Shown: positions 1 through 9,728, counted from the stretch's first letter. The stretch: DNA of 64,000 nucleotides from Billgrantia antri (GCF_019430905.1 NZ_JAHYCA010000004.1:124001-188000); one strand, 5' to 3'. Translations and numbers: made by a program. Notes: a model not told the origin generated them from the letters alone.

Positions 1-676
1 TGGCGGCGACCGCCCACTCGGCGCGGTTGGTCACGCCGGCCTGCTCATAAGCCTGTCGGGTCACATCGAGAATGGCCTGCGCCAGCCGTGCCTGCCGCTC
101 GGCGCTCAAGTCCACCATGCGGGCCGCAGGTGGCAGCCCGGCGAAGAACAGGATCTCAGAGCGCAAGTAGTTGCCGATGCCGGCGAAAGGCGCCTGGTCG
201 AGCAGCAGGCCACCCAGCCGACGACGCGCGAAGCGCGGCTCGGCCAGGCGCGCCAGGGCCTGCTCCGGCGTGACACCGTGGGTCAGCAGATCGGGGCCGA
301 GCCGGGAGAGAAACGGATGCTCGTTGAGCTTCCCGGCCGGCCACAGCGAGACATCCGAAGCACTGTAGAGGCTGGCCGAACGCCCTTCCGCCGTCAGCCG
401 CACGCGCAGCGAGCGTTCGGTATCGGGCTCGCGCTCGGCGTCGTGCAGCTTCCACACGCCGTAGAGCTGGTTGTGGGAATAGAGCACGCGACCGTCGTCG
501 AAGCGCGTGAGCAGTGCCTTGCCCCAGCTGTCTACCGCCGTGACCTCACGACCCACCAGCGAATCCGCCTCGGCGGCAAGCTCAGGAAAGGCGAACCACA
601 CCGACTCCAGCCGCCTGCCGGCAAGCTGCTCGTGCAGGCGGTCGGCGGCACGGCGAATCTCAGGGCCTTCGGGCAT
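1..676 (-). CDS. nei: Endonuclease VIII (Nei), 3' end outside window
   Basis: Base-excision DNA glycosylase/AP lyase of the Fpg/Nei family, which removes oxidised pyrimidines. Translation from the ATG at 676 begins MPEGPEIRRAAD, the Nei signature: after Met removal Pro becomes the catalytic N-terminal nucleophile, followed by the catalytic Glu. A conserved lysine lies in WGKALLTRF, and YSHNQLYGVW and GNYLRSEI match E. coli Nei closely. About 225 codons are visible; the C-terminal zinc finger lies beyond the left edge. A dispersed repeat separates it from uvrB on the same strand. Assignment to Nei rather than MutM rests on PEGPEIRR and the overall match. Confidence 0.93.
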   Translation of the reverse strand, partial: MPEGPEIRRAADRLHEQLAGRRLESVWFAFPELAAEADSLVGREVTAVDSWGKALLTRFDDGRVLYSHNQLYGVWKLHDAEREPDTERSLRVRLTAEGRSASLYSASDVSLWPAGKLNEHPFLSRLGPDLLTHGVTPEQALARLAEPRFARRRLGGLLLDQAPFAGIGNYLRSEILFFAGLPPAARMVDLSAERQARLAQAILDVTRQAYEQAGVTNRAEWAVAA

Positions 677-690
677 CGTGACTCCAAGTT

Positions 691-896
691 AAGAATGCGG
701 GTACGCAGCGTGAGGCGCCGGGAACAGGACATAGAGGGGGACTTTTGCCAGGGGTGAGGAGCATCGCTCCGAACGGGCTGGCCATGGATGGCCAGCCCCG
801 GTCCCGCAAGCGGAGCAGGATGCGAGAGCGAAGCAGGGCAAAAGTAGCGCCCAGGGATGGGTTTACAGCGCCCCCTCGCAGCCCTGTCGACGAAAA
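691..896 (-). repeat. Dispersed intergenic repeat, copy 1
   Basis: The gap between uvrB and nei is filled by a structured element related to a second copy at about 9781-9900. On the minus strand it starts about 17 nt after the uvrB stop. The shared core is at 840-896, with GGCGCTGTAA and GGGCGCTACTTTT conserved. A variable middle holds a perfect 11-bp inverted repeat (GGGCTGGCCAT at 775-785, ATGGCCAGCCC at 788-798). A distal block at about 691-755 contains AAAAGTCCCCC and CTGTTCCCGG, and it also has counterparts in copy 2. No protein is predicted. Function unknown; it may act as a 3'-UTR or terminator-like element. Confidence 0.7.
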
Positions 897-912
897 GCCT
901 CGAGCAAACAGA

Positions 913-2934
913 CTATCCAAGCGCCAACTGCCGCTCCTTGAGCTCATGCAGCCGGTCGCGCAGCCTGGCCGCCTCCTCAAACTCCAGGTTCTGGGCCGCC
1001 TCGAACATGGCATCCTCGACTCGCGAGACCTCCTTGACCAGGTCGGTCGGCGAGAGCTCGGAGATATCGTAGATCGCTGCGCCCTCGGCTACCTTGCGCT
1101 CGCTGCGCCGCCCTTTGCCCTTGCGCCCCGGGGCCTGGGCCGCTTCCATGATGTCAGCCACCGAGCGGGTCACGGTGGTCGGCGTGATGCCGTGTTTCTC
1201 ATTGTGGGCGATCTGCTTGGCGCGGCGCCGCTCGGTCTCGTCGATGGCGCGGCGCATGGAGTCGGTCACGCGGTCGGCGTAGAGGATCGCCTTGCCGTGG
1301 GCATTGCGTGCCGCCCGGCCGATGGTCTGGATCAGCGAGCGCTCGTTGCGCAGGAAGCCCTCCTTGTCGGCATCGAGGATCGCCACCAGCGAGACCTCGG
1401 GAATGTCGAGCCCTTCTCGCAGCAGGTTGATGCCCACCAGCACGTCGAACTTGCCCAGGCGCAGGTCGCGGATGATCTCCACCCGCTCCACGGTGTCGAT
1501 GTCCGAGTGCAGGTAGCGGACCCGCACGTCATGTTCGTCGAGGTATTCGGTGAGATCCTCCGCCATGCGCTTGGTCAGGGTGGTGACCAGCACCCGCTCG
1601 CCCACCTCGGTACGCAGTCGAATCTCGGAGAGCAGGTCGTCGACCTGGGTCGAGGCCGGACGCACCTCGATTTCGGGGTCGACCAGCCCGGTGGGACGCA
1701 CCACCTGCTCCACCACCTGGCCGGCGTGCTCAGCCTCGTAGGGCCCCGGAGTGGCCGAGACGAAGATCGTCTGCGGGCAGATGCTTTCCCACTCCTCGAA
1801 GGTCATCGGACGGTTGTCCAGCGCCGACGGCAGGCGAAAGCCGTACTCGACGAGTGTCTCCTTGCGCGAGCGGTCGCCCTTGTACATGCCGCCGACCTGG
1901 GGAACGCTGACGTGGGATTCGTCGATGAACAACAGCGCATCATCCGGCAGGTAGTCGAAGAAGGTGGGCGGCGGCTCGCCCGGCGCACGCCCCGAGAGAT
2001 AGCGTGAGTAGTTTTCGATACCGTTGCAGTAGCCCAGCTCGTTCATCATCTCGAGGTCGTAAAGCGTGCGTTGTTCCAGCCGCTGGGCCTCCACCAGGCG
2101 GTCATTCTTGCGCAGCCACTCCAGGCGTTCGACCAGTTCGGCCTTGATCCGATCGGCGGCCGAAATGATCGTCTCACGCGGCGTCACGTAGTGGCTCTTT
2201 GGGTAGATGGTCATGCGCGGCACCTGGCCACGCACCTCGCCAGTGAGCGGGTCGAACAGCCGGATCGAGTCGATCTCGTCATCGAACAGCTCGACCCGCA
2301 CCGCCTCCTCGTCGGAATCGGCCGGGTAGATGTCGATCACGTCGCCGCGCACCCGGTAGGTGCCGCGCTTGAAGTCCATGTCGTTACGGGTGTACTGCAG
2401 CTCCGCCAGGCGGCGCAGGAACGAGCGCTGGTCGATCAGTTCGCCGCGGGTGAAGTGCAAGCGCATCTTGAGGTACTGGTCGGGGTCGCCGAGACCGTAG
2501 ATGGCCGAGACCGAGACCACGATCAGAGCATCGCGACGTTCTAACAATGCCTTGGTCGCCGAGAGTCGCATCTGCTCGATGTGGTCGTTGATAGAAGCGT
2601 CCTTCTCGATGAAGGTATCCGACGAGGGAACGTAGGCTTCCGGCTGGTAGTAATCGTAGTAGGAGACGAAGTACTCGATGGCGTTGTCGGGAAAGAACGA
2701 CTTGAACTCGCCGTAGAGCTGGGCGGCCAGGGTCTTGTTGGGCGCCATGACGATGGTGGGCCGCTGCAGCCGCTCCACCACGTTGGCCATGGTGAAGGTC
2801 TTGCCCGAACCGGTCACGCCGAGCAGCGTCTGATGGGCCAGCCCGGACTCGAGCCCCCGGATCAGGCCTTCTATGGCGGCAGGCTGGTCCCCGGCGGGCT
2901 TGAAGTTGGCATTGAGGCGAAACGGCTTGCTCAT
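913..2934 (-). CDS. uvrB: Excinuclease ABC subunit B
   Basis: DNA-damage recognition helicase-like subunit of UvrABC nucleotide excision repair. The 673-aa protein has Walker A GVTGSGKT at residues 39-46, the beta-hairpin region with [16 protein letters not shown], a DESH Walker B, helicase motifs ending in QTIGRAARN, and a C-terminal UVR domain ([15 protein letters not shown]) that contacts UvrC. The ATG at 2934 is preferred over an in-frame TTG at 2946 because GGGAG lies 6 nt upstream and the start [11 protein letters not shown] fits the family. Length is typical. Confidence 0.98.
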   Translation of the reverse strand: MSKPFRLNANFKPAGDQPAAIEGLIRGLESGLAHQTLLGVTGSGKTFTMANVVERLQRPTIVMAPNKTLAAQLYGEFKSFFPDNAIEYFVSYYDYYQPEAYVPSSDTFIEKDASINDHIEQMRLSATKALLERRDALIVVSVSAIYGLGDPDQYLKMRLHFTRGELIDQRSFLRRLAELQYTRNDMDFKRGTYRVRGDVIDIYPADSDEEAVRVELFDDEIDSIRLFDPLTGEVRGQVPRMTIYPKSHYVTPRETIISAADRIKAELVERLEWLRKNDRLVEAQRLEQRTLYDLEMMNELGYCNGIENYSRYLSGRAPGEPPPTFFDYLPDDALLFIDESHVSVPQVGGMYKGDRSRKETLVEYGFRLPSALDNRPMTFEEWESICPQTIFVSATPGPYEAEHAGQVVEQVVRPTGLVDPEIEVRPASTQVDDLLSEIRLRTEVGERVLVTTLTKRMAEDLTEYLDEHDVRVRYLHSDIDTVERVEIIRDLRLGKFDVLVGINLLREGLDIPEVSLVAILDADKEGFLRNERSLIQTIGRAARNAHGKAILYADRVTDSMRRAIDETERRRAKQIAHNEKHGITPTTVTRSVADIMEAAQAPGRKGKGRRSERKVAEGAAIYDISELSPTDLVKEVSRVEDAMFEAAQNLEFEEAARLRDRLHELKERQLALG

Positions 2935-3020
2935 GGCGGCTCCCAACAGGCCCCAGGCGCCGAAGGGCGCCTGGTAACAACATCCAATGTAGCCGGTATC
3001 TCAACGGTGGCGCAGTATGG

Positions 3021-3443
3021 CTACGCCCCGAGAATAGCGGCACTGCGCGTGGTGACCTCCACGGTGGCGCTGGTCATGAGGCGATGAATGGGGCACTTGT
3101 GGCTGATCTCCTCCAGCCGCTCCCGCTGCTCGGCATCGTCGATGCCATGGAAGGTCATCACCACTTCGAGTCGGTAAACGCCCTTGCGTTCCTCGCTGTC
3201 GTCGCGGTTGACCCTGACGCTGATGCCCTCGAGCGGCCACTGCTTGCGCCGGGCGTACATCTGCGCGGTGATCGCCTTGCAGGCGCCGAGCGAAAGGTCG
3301 AAGTAGTCGTGCGGGTCTGGTGCGCTCCCCTCGCCGCCGAAGGCCTGGGGCACATCGGCGTAGAGATCCTCGAACCCCTCGATACGGACCCGCTGACGAA
3401 AGATGCTGTTGCGCTCGCTGACGATCTCGATGGAATTTTTCAT
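3021..3443 (-). CDS. OsmC/Ohr-family protein
   Basis: A 140-aa protein of the OsmC-like fold, whose characterised members reduce organic hydroperoxides with a cysteine pair. Both expected cysteines are visible: Cys55 in LSLGACKAITAQMY and Cys117 in ISHKCPIHRLM. The family GACK and CPIH contexts are intact, so peroxidase chemistry is plausible. It lies 15 nt downstream of a small HMA-like gene on the same strand and is probably co-transcribed with it. The exact subgroup (OsmC, Ohr or YhfA-like) cannot be fixed by eye. Confidence 0.88.
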   Translation of the reverse strand: MKNSIEIVSERNSIFRQRVRIEGFEDLYADVPQAFGGEGSAPDPHDYFDLSLGACKAITAQMYARRKQWPLEGISVRVNRDDSEERKGVYRLEVVMTFHGIDDAEQRERLEEISHKCPIHRLMTSATVEVTTRSAAILGA

Positions 3444-3458
3444 TGTGCGTTCCGCTCG

Positions 3459-3656
3459 CTACTTTACCTGGATGGGAAGCTTGAGGACCTGGACGGCACG
3501 AATCAGCGCCTCGCGACTGACGCGTCCTTCCACTTCCGCTCCATGGCGCCCCACCTCGGCGCTCTCCACGCCATCCACCATCATCAGGGCCGTGGTGATA
3601 CGGTTGACCTGATCGGCGTTCTCCACGCCACTGAAACTGAGCGACTGTTGCGGCAT
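3459..3656 (-). CDS. Small HMA-like (heavy-metal-associated fold) protein
   Basis: A 65-aa protein starting MPQQSLSFSGVEN at the ATG at 3656, with GGGGAG about 8 nt upstream; longer upstream starts lack a ribosome site. The pattern LSFSGVENADQVNRITTALMMVDGVESAEV resembles the beta-alpha-beta start of copper-chaperone HMA domains, including a VDGVESAEV strand. However, the metal-binding CxxC is absent, so metal transport is doubtful. It sits directly upstream of the OsmC-like gene and divergent from ygfZ. Role unknown; a degenerate HMA domain is the best structural guess. Confidence 0.7.
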   Translation of the reverse strand: MPQQSLSFSGVENADQVNRITTALMMVDGVESAEVGRHGAEVEGRVSREALIRAVQVLKLPIQVK

Positions 3657-3793
3657 GCCTGTCTCCCCGGGCATGGAATGGGAAAGCACGAGTCTAGCAT
3701 GGCAACCCCGGAGTGGCAGCCGCTTGCATTCTCGCCACCTTGCCCGCATACCATGAGCCATATTCCCCGACGACGACCCGGAGCCAGACTGGC

Positions 3794-4834
3794 ATGAACG
3801 ATTGGATCACCGCCCTGGGAGGGCGATACCTGAGTGACGAGCGGGTGACGTTCGACACCCCCGAGCCCGCCCGCCAGGCCATGGAGCACACCGTCATCAC
3901 CCCGCTCGTCCACCTTGGCGTGCTGGATGTTAGCGGCCCTGGTGCCGACAAGTTGCTGCAAGGTCAGGCCAGCGCCCAGATCGATCTCGCCAACGGCAGC
4001 TTCGCCCCGCTGGCCTGCTTCTGCAGCGCCAAGGGTCGCATGCTGGCCAACGCCCAACTGCTGCGCATCGATGCCGAGCGCTATCGCCTGATCCTGCATC
4101 GCGACCTGCTCGCGCCGCTGCGCGACCACCTGAAGAAGTTCGCGCCGTTCTACAAGAGCGGACTCGCCATACGCGACGACCTGGCCCTGCTGGGGCTGAT
4201 CGGCAAGGAGGCCCAGGCGCTGGCGGAGGTACGCTTCGACGTCGCCCCTCCCGCCGTCTGGCACCAGTCGGGTGACGAGAAGGTGCAATTGCTGGCCCAC
4301 CCGGGGCCACAGCACCGGCTGCTGGCCTGCCTGACACTGGAGCAGGCCGAAGCGGTCGCCACCCGGCTCAACGAGCAGGCGGCTGCGGTCGGTAACGCCG
4401 TCTGGTGCCTGCAGGATATCCAGGCCGGGCTCGCCTGGCTGACGCCGGCCCACCGGGACGCCCTGCTGCCGCAGATGATCAACTGGGAGGCGCTGGGTGG
4501 CGTCAGCTTCAAGAAGGGCTGCTATACCGGCCAGGAAGTGGTGGCCCGCGCCCACTTCCGCGGTCAGGTGAAGAAGCGCCTGGCCCGCGCCCAGTTGGAA
4601 GGAAGCCGGCTGCCCGAGCTGGGCGCCAGCGTGGTCGATGCCAATGGCAAGGCGTCAGGAGAGGTGGTAGCGGCGGAACTCGACGCCTACGGTCAGGCCG
4701 AGATCCTTGCCGTGCTCACCACGCGGGAGGATATCGGGCCGCTCAGTGTCGACGGTCAAGCCGCCAAATTGCTGAAGCTCCCCTACCCGATCGAACGCCT
4801 CGACCCGGAGCAGCTGGCCCAGGCAAGCGCCTAG
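3794..4834 (+). CDS. ygfZ: Folate-binding Fe-S cluster protein YgfZ
   Basis: A 346-aa tetrahydrofolate-dependent protein of the GcvT fold that helps assemble or repair certain Fe-S proteins. The diagnostic signature KGCYTGQEV spans residues 241-249, with the conserved Cys243. The start at MNDWITALGG is supported by GGAG 10 nt upstream; 27 further in-frame codons upstream are unlike the family. It is convergent with tatD: the two stop codons share the four bases at 4831-4834. Family length and motif placement are normal. Confidence 0.95.
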   Translation: MNDWITALGGRYLSDERVTFDTPEPARQAMEHTVITPLVHLGVLDVSGPGADKLLQGQASAQIDLANGSFAPLACFCSAKGRMLANAQLLRIDAERYRLILHRDLLAPLRDHLKKFAPFYKSGLAIRDDLALLGLIGKEAQALAEVRFDVAPPAVWHQSGDEKVQLLAHPGPQHRLLACLTLEQAEAVATRLNEQAAAVGNAVWCLQDIQAGLAWLTPAHRDALLPQMINWEALGGVSFKKGCYTGQEVVARAHFRGQVKKRLARAQLEGSRLPELGASVVDANGKASGEVVAAELDAYGQAEILAVLTTREDIGPLSVDGQAAKLLKLPYPIERLDPEQLAQASA

Positions 4835-5598
4835 GACAAGTCCAAGCCGAATATCCGCTGGGCGGTCGCCGTGCTCTGGGCGGCGATCGCCTCGGGCGTT
4901 TCGCCACGCAGTTTCGCCACCATTTCACAGACCTGAACGATGCGTACCGGCTCGTTGCGCTGGCCCTGGTAGCCGCACAGCGGCATGTCGGGGCTGTCGG
5001 TCTCGAGCACGAAGCCATCCTCGGGCAGGCTTTTTACCGCGCGCCACAGGCGCTGGGCGCGCTGGTAGGTGACCGCACCGCCCAGCCCCACCACGAAGCC
5101 GAGATCGAGAAACTTCCAGGCCTGATCCGGCGAGCCGGAAAAAGCATGAATCAGCCCCCCCGCAGGGAGATCGAGCTCACGCAAGCGTTTCGAGACCTTG
5201 TCGTTGGCGTGCACGCAGTGGATCACCACCGGCAACTGGCGCGACTTGGCCAGGCGCAGTTGGGCGCTGAACAGCGCCCACTGGGCGTCCAGGGTCTCTT
5301 CGAAGCGCGCGTCGATGCCGCATTCGCCCAGGGCCCGCACCTCGGGGCATTGGTCCAGCATGCGCGCCAACGCCTCGACGTCGTCCTCACCGTGCTCGTG
5401 CATGAAATAAGGGTGCAGCCCCAGACTGACGTGCACGTCCTCGCGCTTGCCCAGCGCCAGCACGGAAGGCCAGCGCTGGCGGGTGGTGCCAGGCACCATG
5501 AAATGGCCGACCCCGGCCCCCCTGGCACGTGCGAACATCGCCTCGCGGTCCTCGTCGAAGGCCTCGAAGTCCAGGTGGCAGTGAGCATCTATCAACAT
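4831..5598 (-). CDS. TatD-family metal-dependent hydrolase
   Basis: A 255-aa TIM-barrel amidohydrolase-fold DNase of the TatD family. Metal ligands are visible: HCHLD at the N-terminus (His6, His8), the Glu in LGECGID, the His in VVIHCVHA, HAFSGS, and the Asp in ETDSPDMP. AAAGGAG lies 10 nt before the ATG. Members act as 3'-5' exonucleases or deoxyribonucleases in repair and DNA turnover. The paralogue (TatD, YcfH or YjjV) cannot be decided from sequence alone. The gene follows mscL on the same strand after 40 nt. Confidence 0.92.
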   Translation of the reverse strand: MLIDAHCHLDFEAFDEDREAMFARARGAGVGHFMVPGTTRQRWPSVLALGKREDVHVSLGLHPYFMHEHGEDDVEALARMLDQCPEVRALGECGIDARFEETLDAQWALFSAQLRLAKSRQLPVVIHCVHANDKVSKRLRELDLPAGGLIHAFSGSPDQAWKFLDLGFVVGLGGAVTYQRAQRLWRAVKSLPEDGFVLETDSPDMPLCGYQGQRNEPVRIVQVCEMVAKLRGETPEAIAAQSTATAQRIFGLDLS

Positions 5599-5638
5599 CC
5601 GTGTCGTGCTCCTTTGCGTGAATCATCGCGCTGCCGAG

Positions 5639-6127
5639 TCACTCCGATTCGGCTTGCGTGGTCGGCAAATGCGAGGTGCAAGCCGGGCAGCGTGTGGCCG
5701 GAATGGGGATCTTGCTCAGGCAGAAGGGGCAATCCTTGACGGTGGGTGCAGCCGCCGTTTCGGGGCGATAGGCGAGGTTCTTGAGCCGGTTGATGTTGCG
5801 AATCAGCAGGAAGGTGGCGAAGGCCACGATCACGAACGACAACACCGCATTGAGGAACAGGCCATAGTTGAGGGTCACCGCCCCGGCCGCCTGGGCCTGC
5901 TCCAGGGTGTGGTAGAGCGCGTCGCCGGGAGCGTCGCGCAGCACCAGGAACTGGTTGGTGAAGTTCATCCCTCCCGTCGCCAGCCCGATCAACGGAGTGA
6001 AGACGTCCTTGACCAGGCTGTTGACGATGGAGGTAAAGGCGGCACCGATGATGATGCCCACCGCCATGTCGACGACGTTGCCCTTGACCGCGAATTCGCG
6101 AAACTCCTTCAGCATCTTCGATGCCAT
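5639..6127 (-). CDS. mscL: Large-conductance mechanosensitive channel with C-terminal zinc ribbon
   Basis: Inner-membrane channel that opens under hypo-osmotic shock to release solutes. The N-terminal helix and TM1 (KEFREFAVKGNVVDMAVGIIIGAAF, in pieces about residues 7-31), periplasmic loop and TM2 (about 88-110) match MscL. At 162 aa it is longer than E. coli MscL (136 aa). The extra tail carries CPFC (133-136) and CPAC (147-150), a zinc-ribbon-like double CxxC on the cytoplasmic side. GGGAG lies 7 nt upstream of the ATG. An osmotic valve fits a salt-adapted host. Confidence 0.96.
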   Translation of the reverse strand: MASKMLKEFREFAVKGNVVDMAVGIIIGAAFTSIVNSLVKDVFTPLIGLATGGMNFTNQFLVLRDAPGDALYHTLEQAQAAGAVTLNYGLFLNAVLSFVIVAFATFLLIRNINRLKNLAYRPETAAAPTVKDCPFCLSKIPIPATRCPACTSHLPTTQAESE

Positions 6128-6170
6128 GACCGTCTCCCTTCAACCCCTAGGGTGCCCAGCGTGCCGGACG

Positions 6171-7760
6171 TCAGTGCTCCCGGGTAGCAGCGAAGCGAAT
6201 CTCCGGCCAACGCTCCTGGGTCATCTGCAGGTTGACCCTGGTGGGAGCAATGTAGGTCAGGTAGCCGCCGCCATCCAGCGCCAGGTTGGCGCTCGCCTTG
6301 CGCTTGAACTCCTCGAGCTTCTTGGCATCGTCGCAATAGACCCAGCGCGCGGTTTGCACATTGATCGGCTGGTAGATGCAGTCGACCTTGTACTCCTCCT
6401 TGAGGCGATGGGCGACTACATCGAACTGCAGGGTGCCCACGGCGCCGAGAATGAGGTCGTTGTTGTCCAGCGGCTGGAACAGCTGGGTGGCGCCCTCCTC
6501 GGAGAGCTGCTGGAGCCCCTTCTGCAGCGCCTTGAGCTTGAGCGGGTCCTTCAATTGCACACGCTTGAACAGCTCCGGGGCGAAGTGCGGGATGCCGGTG
6601 AAGCGCATGTCCTCGCCCATGGTGAAGGTGTCACCGATCTGGATGGTGCCGTGGTTGTGCAGGCCGATGATGTCGCCGGGCCAGGCCTCTTCCACGTGGG
6701 CGCGGTCGGAGGCCATGAAGGTCAGGGCATCGGCGATCTTGACGTCTTTGCCGATGCGCACATGGCGCATCTTCATGTTCTTCTCGTACTTGCCCGAGCA
6801 GACCCGCAGGAAAGCGATGCGATCACGGTGCTTGGGATCCATGTTGGCCTGGATCTTGAACACGAAGCCGGTGAAGCGTGAATCGTCGGCCGCGACGCTG
6901 CGGGTGTCGGTCTCACGGGGCTGCGGCGGCGGTGCATACTCGACGAAGCCGTCGAGCATCTCACGTACCCCGAAGTTGCCCATGGCGGTGCCGAAGTAGA
7001 CCGGCGTCAGCTCACCGCGGCGGTAGGCATCGAGATCGAACTCATGAGAGGCGCCACGTACCAGCTCCACCTCCATGCGCAGTTCCTCGGCCGCTTCTGC
7101 GCCAAGCACCGCCTCGACCTCGGGGCTGTCCAGGCCCTCGATGCGCTTGTCGTCGGGAATGCGACTGCCCTGCCCCTGGGTGTAGAGGTGAATCACGTCG
7201 TTGTAGAGGTGATAGACCCCCTTGAAGTGACGCCCCATGCCGATCGGCCAGGTCATCGGCGCACACTGGATGTTGAGTACCGTCTCCACCTCGTCCATCA
7301 CCTCAATGGGATCGCGAATGTCGCGGTCCATCTTGTTGACGAAGGTGAGGATCGGCGTGGTGCGCAGGCGGCATACCTCCATCAGCTTGATGGTACGCGC
7401 CTCGACGCCCTTGGCTCCGTCGATCACCATCAGCGCCGAGTCGACGGCGGTCAGGGTGCGATAGGTGTCCTCGGAGAAGTCCTCGTGCCCAGGAGTATCG
7501 AGCAGATTGACGATGCGCCCGCCGTAGGGGAACTGCATCACCGAGGTGGTCACCGAGATGCCCCGCTCCTGCTCCATCTTCATCCAGTCGGAGGTGGCGT
7601 GGCGGTCGTTGCGCTTGCTCTTCACCGAGCCGGCGAGCTGAATGGCGTTTCCGAACAGCAGCATCTTCTCGGTGATGGTGGTCTTGCCCGCATCGGGGTG
7701 CGAGATAATGGCAAAGGTTCTGCGCAGCCCGACTTCCCGGGCCAGATCGGCATCAGACAT
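6171..7760 (-). CDS. prfC: Peptide chain release factor 3
   Basis: GTPase that recycles RF1 and RF2 from the ribosome after termination. The 529-aa length is identical to E. coli RF3. The G motifs are visible: SHPDAGKTT (G1), the switch region with [20 protein letters not shown] (G3) and NKMDRD (G4), followed by the EF-Tu-like domain II and a family-typical C-terminus. The start [18 protein letters not shown] fits. It is divergent from the sensor kinase gene at 7909. Confidence 0.98.
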   Translation of the reverse strand: MSDADLAREVGLRRTFAIISHPDAGKTTITEKMLLFGNAIQLAGSVKSKRNDRHATSDWMKMEQERGISVTTSVMQFPYGGRIVNLLDTPGHEDFSEDTYRTLTAVDSALMVIDGAKGVEARTIKLMEVCRLRTTPILTFVNKMDRDIRDPIEVMDEVETVLNIQCAPMTWPIGMGRHFKGVYHLYNDVIHLYTQGQGSRIPDDKRIEGLDSPEVEAVLGAEAAEELRMEVELVRGASHEFDLDAYRRGELTPVYFGTAMGNFGVREMLDGFVEYAPPPQPRETDTRSVAADDSRFTGFVFKIQANMDPKHRDRIAFLRVCSGKYEKNMKMRHVRIGKDVKIADALTFMASDRAHVEEAWPGDIIGLHNHGTIQIGDTFTMGEDMRFTGIPHFAPELFKRVQLKDPLKLKALQKGLQQLSEEGATQLFQPLDNNDLILGAVGTLQFDVVAHRLKEEYKVDCIYQPINVQTARWVYCDDAKKLEEFKRKASANLALDGGGYLTYIAPTRVNLQMTQERWPEIRFAATREH

Positions 7761-7908
7761 CAGTCTCGAATTCGTCGTATGGCACCCATGACGGTGCGTG
7801 AGTGTGGAATGGCACGCATTCTACGGCTTTGCCTCGCACAGTTGTAGGGCAGCGGCGAGAAAGGACACGACACGCTATCATGTCGGCGGATTAATCGCTG
7901 GAGGCTCC

Positions 7909-9174
7909 ATGCCAACCGCCCCGCCCCTGCCACTCTCGACGCCCAGCCGCAACCTGATTCGCCTGACCATCGTGCGCGGCATCACCTGGACCGGCTTCCT
8001 GGTGGCGGTCATCGTGGGTATCGAGCTGCTTCACTTCGAGCTGGAGGTGCCCGCCGTCATCGGCGTGATCGTATGCATGGGACTGGTCAACCTGTTCACC
8101 TGGTGGCGACTCGGCCGCCAATGGGCGGTCAGCCATACCGAATACGTGCTTCATCTGCTCGCCGACATCTTCGGGCTCACGCTGCTGTTTTACCTTACCG
8201 GTGGTTCCAACAACCCCTTCATCAACTACTACCTGGTACCGGTCACCATCGCCGCCGCCACCCTGCCCTGGCGCTACGCCTGGATCGTCGCCTCGACGGC
8301 CATGGCGTCGTACACGCTGTTGATGTGGGATTACCACCCAGTGCCGCAGTTTGCCCACTACCACGAAGGCTTCGGCATCAACCTGCACGTGCTGGGCATG
8401 TGGCTGAACTTCGGCCTTTCGGCAGGGCTAGTGACGTTCTTCATCTTCAAGATGGCCCACGCCCTGCGCAGCCGCGAGCAGGCCTTGTCCCAGACCCGCG
8501 AATCCGCCCTGCGCAACGAACAGATCGTTGCGGTCGCCACCCAGGCGGCAGGCACCGCCCACGAACTGGGCACGCCGCTGTCGACGATGGCGGTACTGCT
8601 CACCGAGATGCGCGAGGATGCCCGCGACGACCCGGAGCTGATCGAGGACATCGAGCTGCTGCGTCGCCAGGTCGACGTATGCAAGTCGCGACTGCGAAAC
8701 TTGGTGGAGAGCGCCGATCGGCGGCGCATGGCCGAGCCCGAGGTGCTCGACGCGCGCGACTGGCTGCAGGGCGTCGTGCAGCGCTGGCTGGTGCTGCGGC
8801 CAGACGTCAGCTACCGTCTCGAAATCAGCGAACAACGCGGCACACCCTGGCTCAAGGTCGATACCACGCTGGACCAGGCCATTACCAACCTGCTCAACAA
8901 CGCCGCCGACGCTAATCCGGACGACATCCAGATCCGTCTCGACTGGAGCGCCGAAGAAACGGTGATCGACATCCGCGACCACGGACCCGGCGTCACCCTG
9001 GACATTGCCGACCAGTTGGGTGAAACCTTCGTCTCGACCAAGAGCAAGGGGCTGGGCATCGGCTTGTTTCTCACTCATGCCACCATCAACCGCTTCGGCG
9101 GTGGCGTGAGACTGTATAATCATCCTGACGGGGGGACGCTGACCGAAGTGATCCTGCCGCACAGTGAGCCCTGA
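7909..9174 (+). CDS. regB: Membrane sensor histidine kinase, RegB/PrrB type
   Basis: A 421-aa redox-type sensor kinase. An N-terminal membrane domain of about six segments (residues 20-183) contains GGSNNPF at 98-104, the conserved ubiquinone-site motif of RegB/PrrB/RoxS proteins. The H-box GTAHELGTPLS has His218. Cys258 in VDVCKSRLRN corresponds to the redox-active cysteine region of RegB. N-box (NLLNNAADA) and G-box (GLGIGLFLT) follow. GGAGG 5 nt before the ATG at 7909 sets the start over an in-frame upstream ATG. The cognate regulator begins 14 nt after the stop. Expected to control respiratory or redox genes; targets are not visible here. Confidence 0.9.
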   Translation: MPTAPPLPLSTPSRNLIRLTIVRGITWTGFLVAVIVGIELLHFELEVPAVIGVIVCMGLVNLFTWWRLGRQWAVSHTEYVLHLLADIFGLTLLFYLTGGSNNPFINYYLVPVTIAAATLPWRYAWIVASTAMASYTLLMWDYHPVPQFAHYHEGFGINLHVLGMWLNFGLSAGLVTFFIFKMAHALRSREQALSQTRESALRNEQIVAVATQAAGTAHELGTPLSTMAVLLTEMREDARDDPELIEDIELLRRQVDVCKSRLRNLVESADRRRMAEPEVLDARDWLQGVVQRWLVLRPDVSYRLEISEQRGTPWLKVDTTLDQAITNLLNNAADANPDDIQIRLDWSAEETVIDIRDHGPGVTLDIADQLGETFVSTKSKGLGIGLFLTHATINRFGGGVRLYNHPDGGTLTEVILPHSEP

Positions 9175-9188
9175 GCGACGAGGACACC

Positions 9189-9728
9189 ATGCAAGACGCC
9201 GAAACACGCCTGCTAATCGTCGACGACGATGAAATGTTCTGCCACGTGCTCTCCCGCGCCCTGGGCCGGCGCGGCTATGAGGTGCTGGTGGCCAACGATG
9301 CCGAGCAGGCACTCGCGCTGGCCCGCCGCCACCGCCCCGAGCTGGCCACCCTCGACCTCAAGCTGGAGCACAGCTCGGGCCTGAAGCTGTTGCCGGAGCT
9401 GCTCGAGGTGGTGCCGAACTGCCGAGTCGTGGTGCTGACCGGCTACTCCAGCATCGCCACCGCGGTGGAAGCAATCAAGCTGGGTGCGGTCAACTACCTG
9501 TGCAAGCCCGCCGATGCCGACGAGATCCTCGTCGCCCTGGGGCGCGAAGAGGGCGATCCAGATGCCGAAGTGGCAGACAACCCGCCCTCGATCAATCGCG
9601 TCGCCTGGGAGCATATCCAGAAGGTTTTGCAGGAGCACGACGGCAATATCTCCGCCACTGCCCGCGCCCTGGGCATGCACCGCCGCACCCTGCAGCGCAA
9701 GCTACAAAAGCGCCCGGTGCGGCGCTGA
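9189..9728 (+). CDS. regA: Response regulator, RegA/PrrA/ActR type
   Basis: A 179-aa two-domain regulator. The receiver domain has acidic residues LIVDDDE, phosphoacceptor Asp56 in LATLDLKLEHSSGL, and the conserved Lys in YLCKPAD. The C-terminal Fis-like helix-turn-helix NISATARALGMHRRTLQRK is characteristic of RegA/PrrA. It is paired with the RegB-type kinase 14 nt upstream and probably co-transcribed. Phosphorylation should set expression of respiratory or redox genes. A dispersed repeat follows the stop codon. Confidence 0.93.
   Translation: MQDAETRLLIVDDDEMFCHVLSRALGRRGYEVLVANDAEQALALARRHRPELATLDLKLEHSSGLKLLPELLEVVPNCRVVVLTGYSSIATAVEAIKLGAVNYLCKPADADEILVALGREEGDPDAEVADNPPSINRVAWEHIQKVLQEHDGNISATARALGMHRRTLQRKLQKRPVRR

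Noticed and set aside
745..2007. 420-aa plus-strand open frame
   Set aside because: Lies antisense inside uvrB, has no recognisable motif and a codon pattern expected of a shadow frame in GC-rich DNA.
9115..9120. Perfect TATAAT near the 3' end of the regB gene as a regA promoter
   Set aside because: It lies inside coding sequence and no -35 hexamer is found at a suitable distance; regA is 14 nt after regB and likely co-transcribed.
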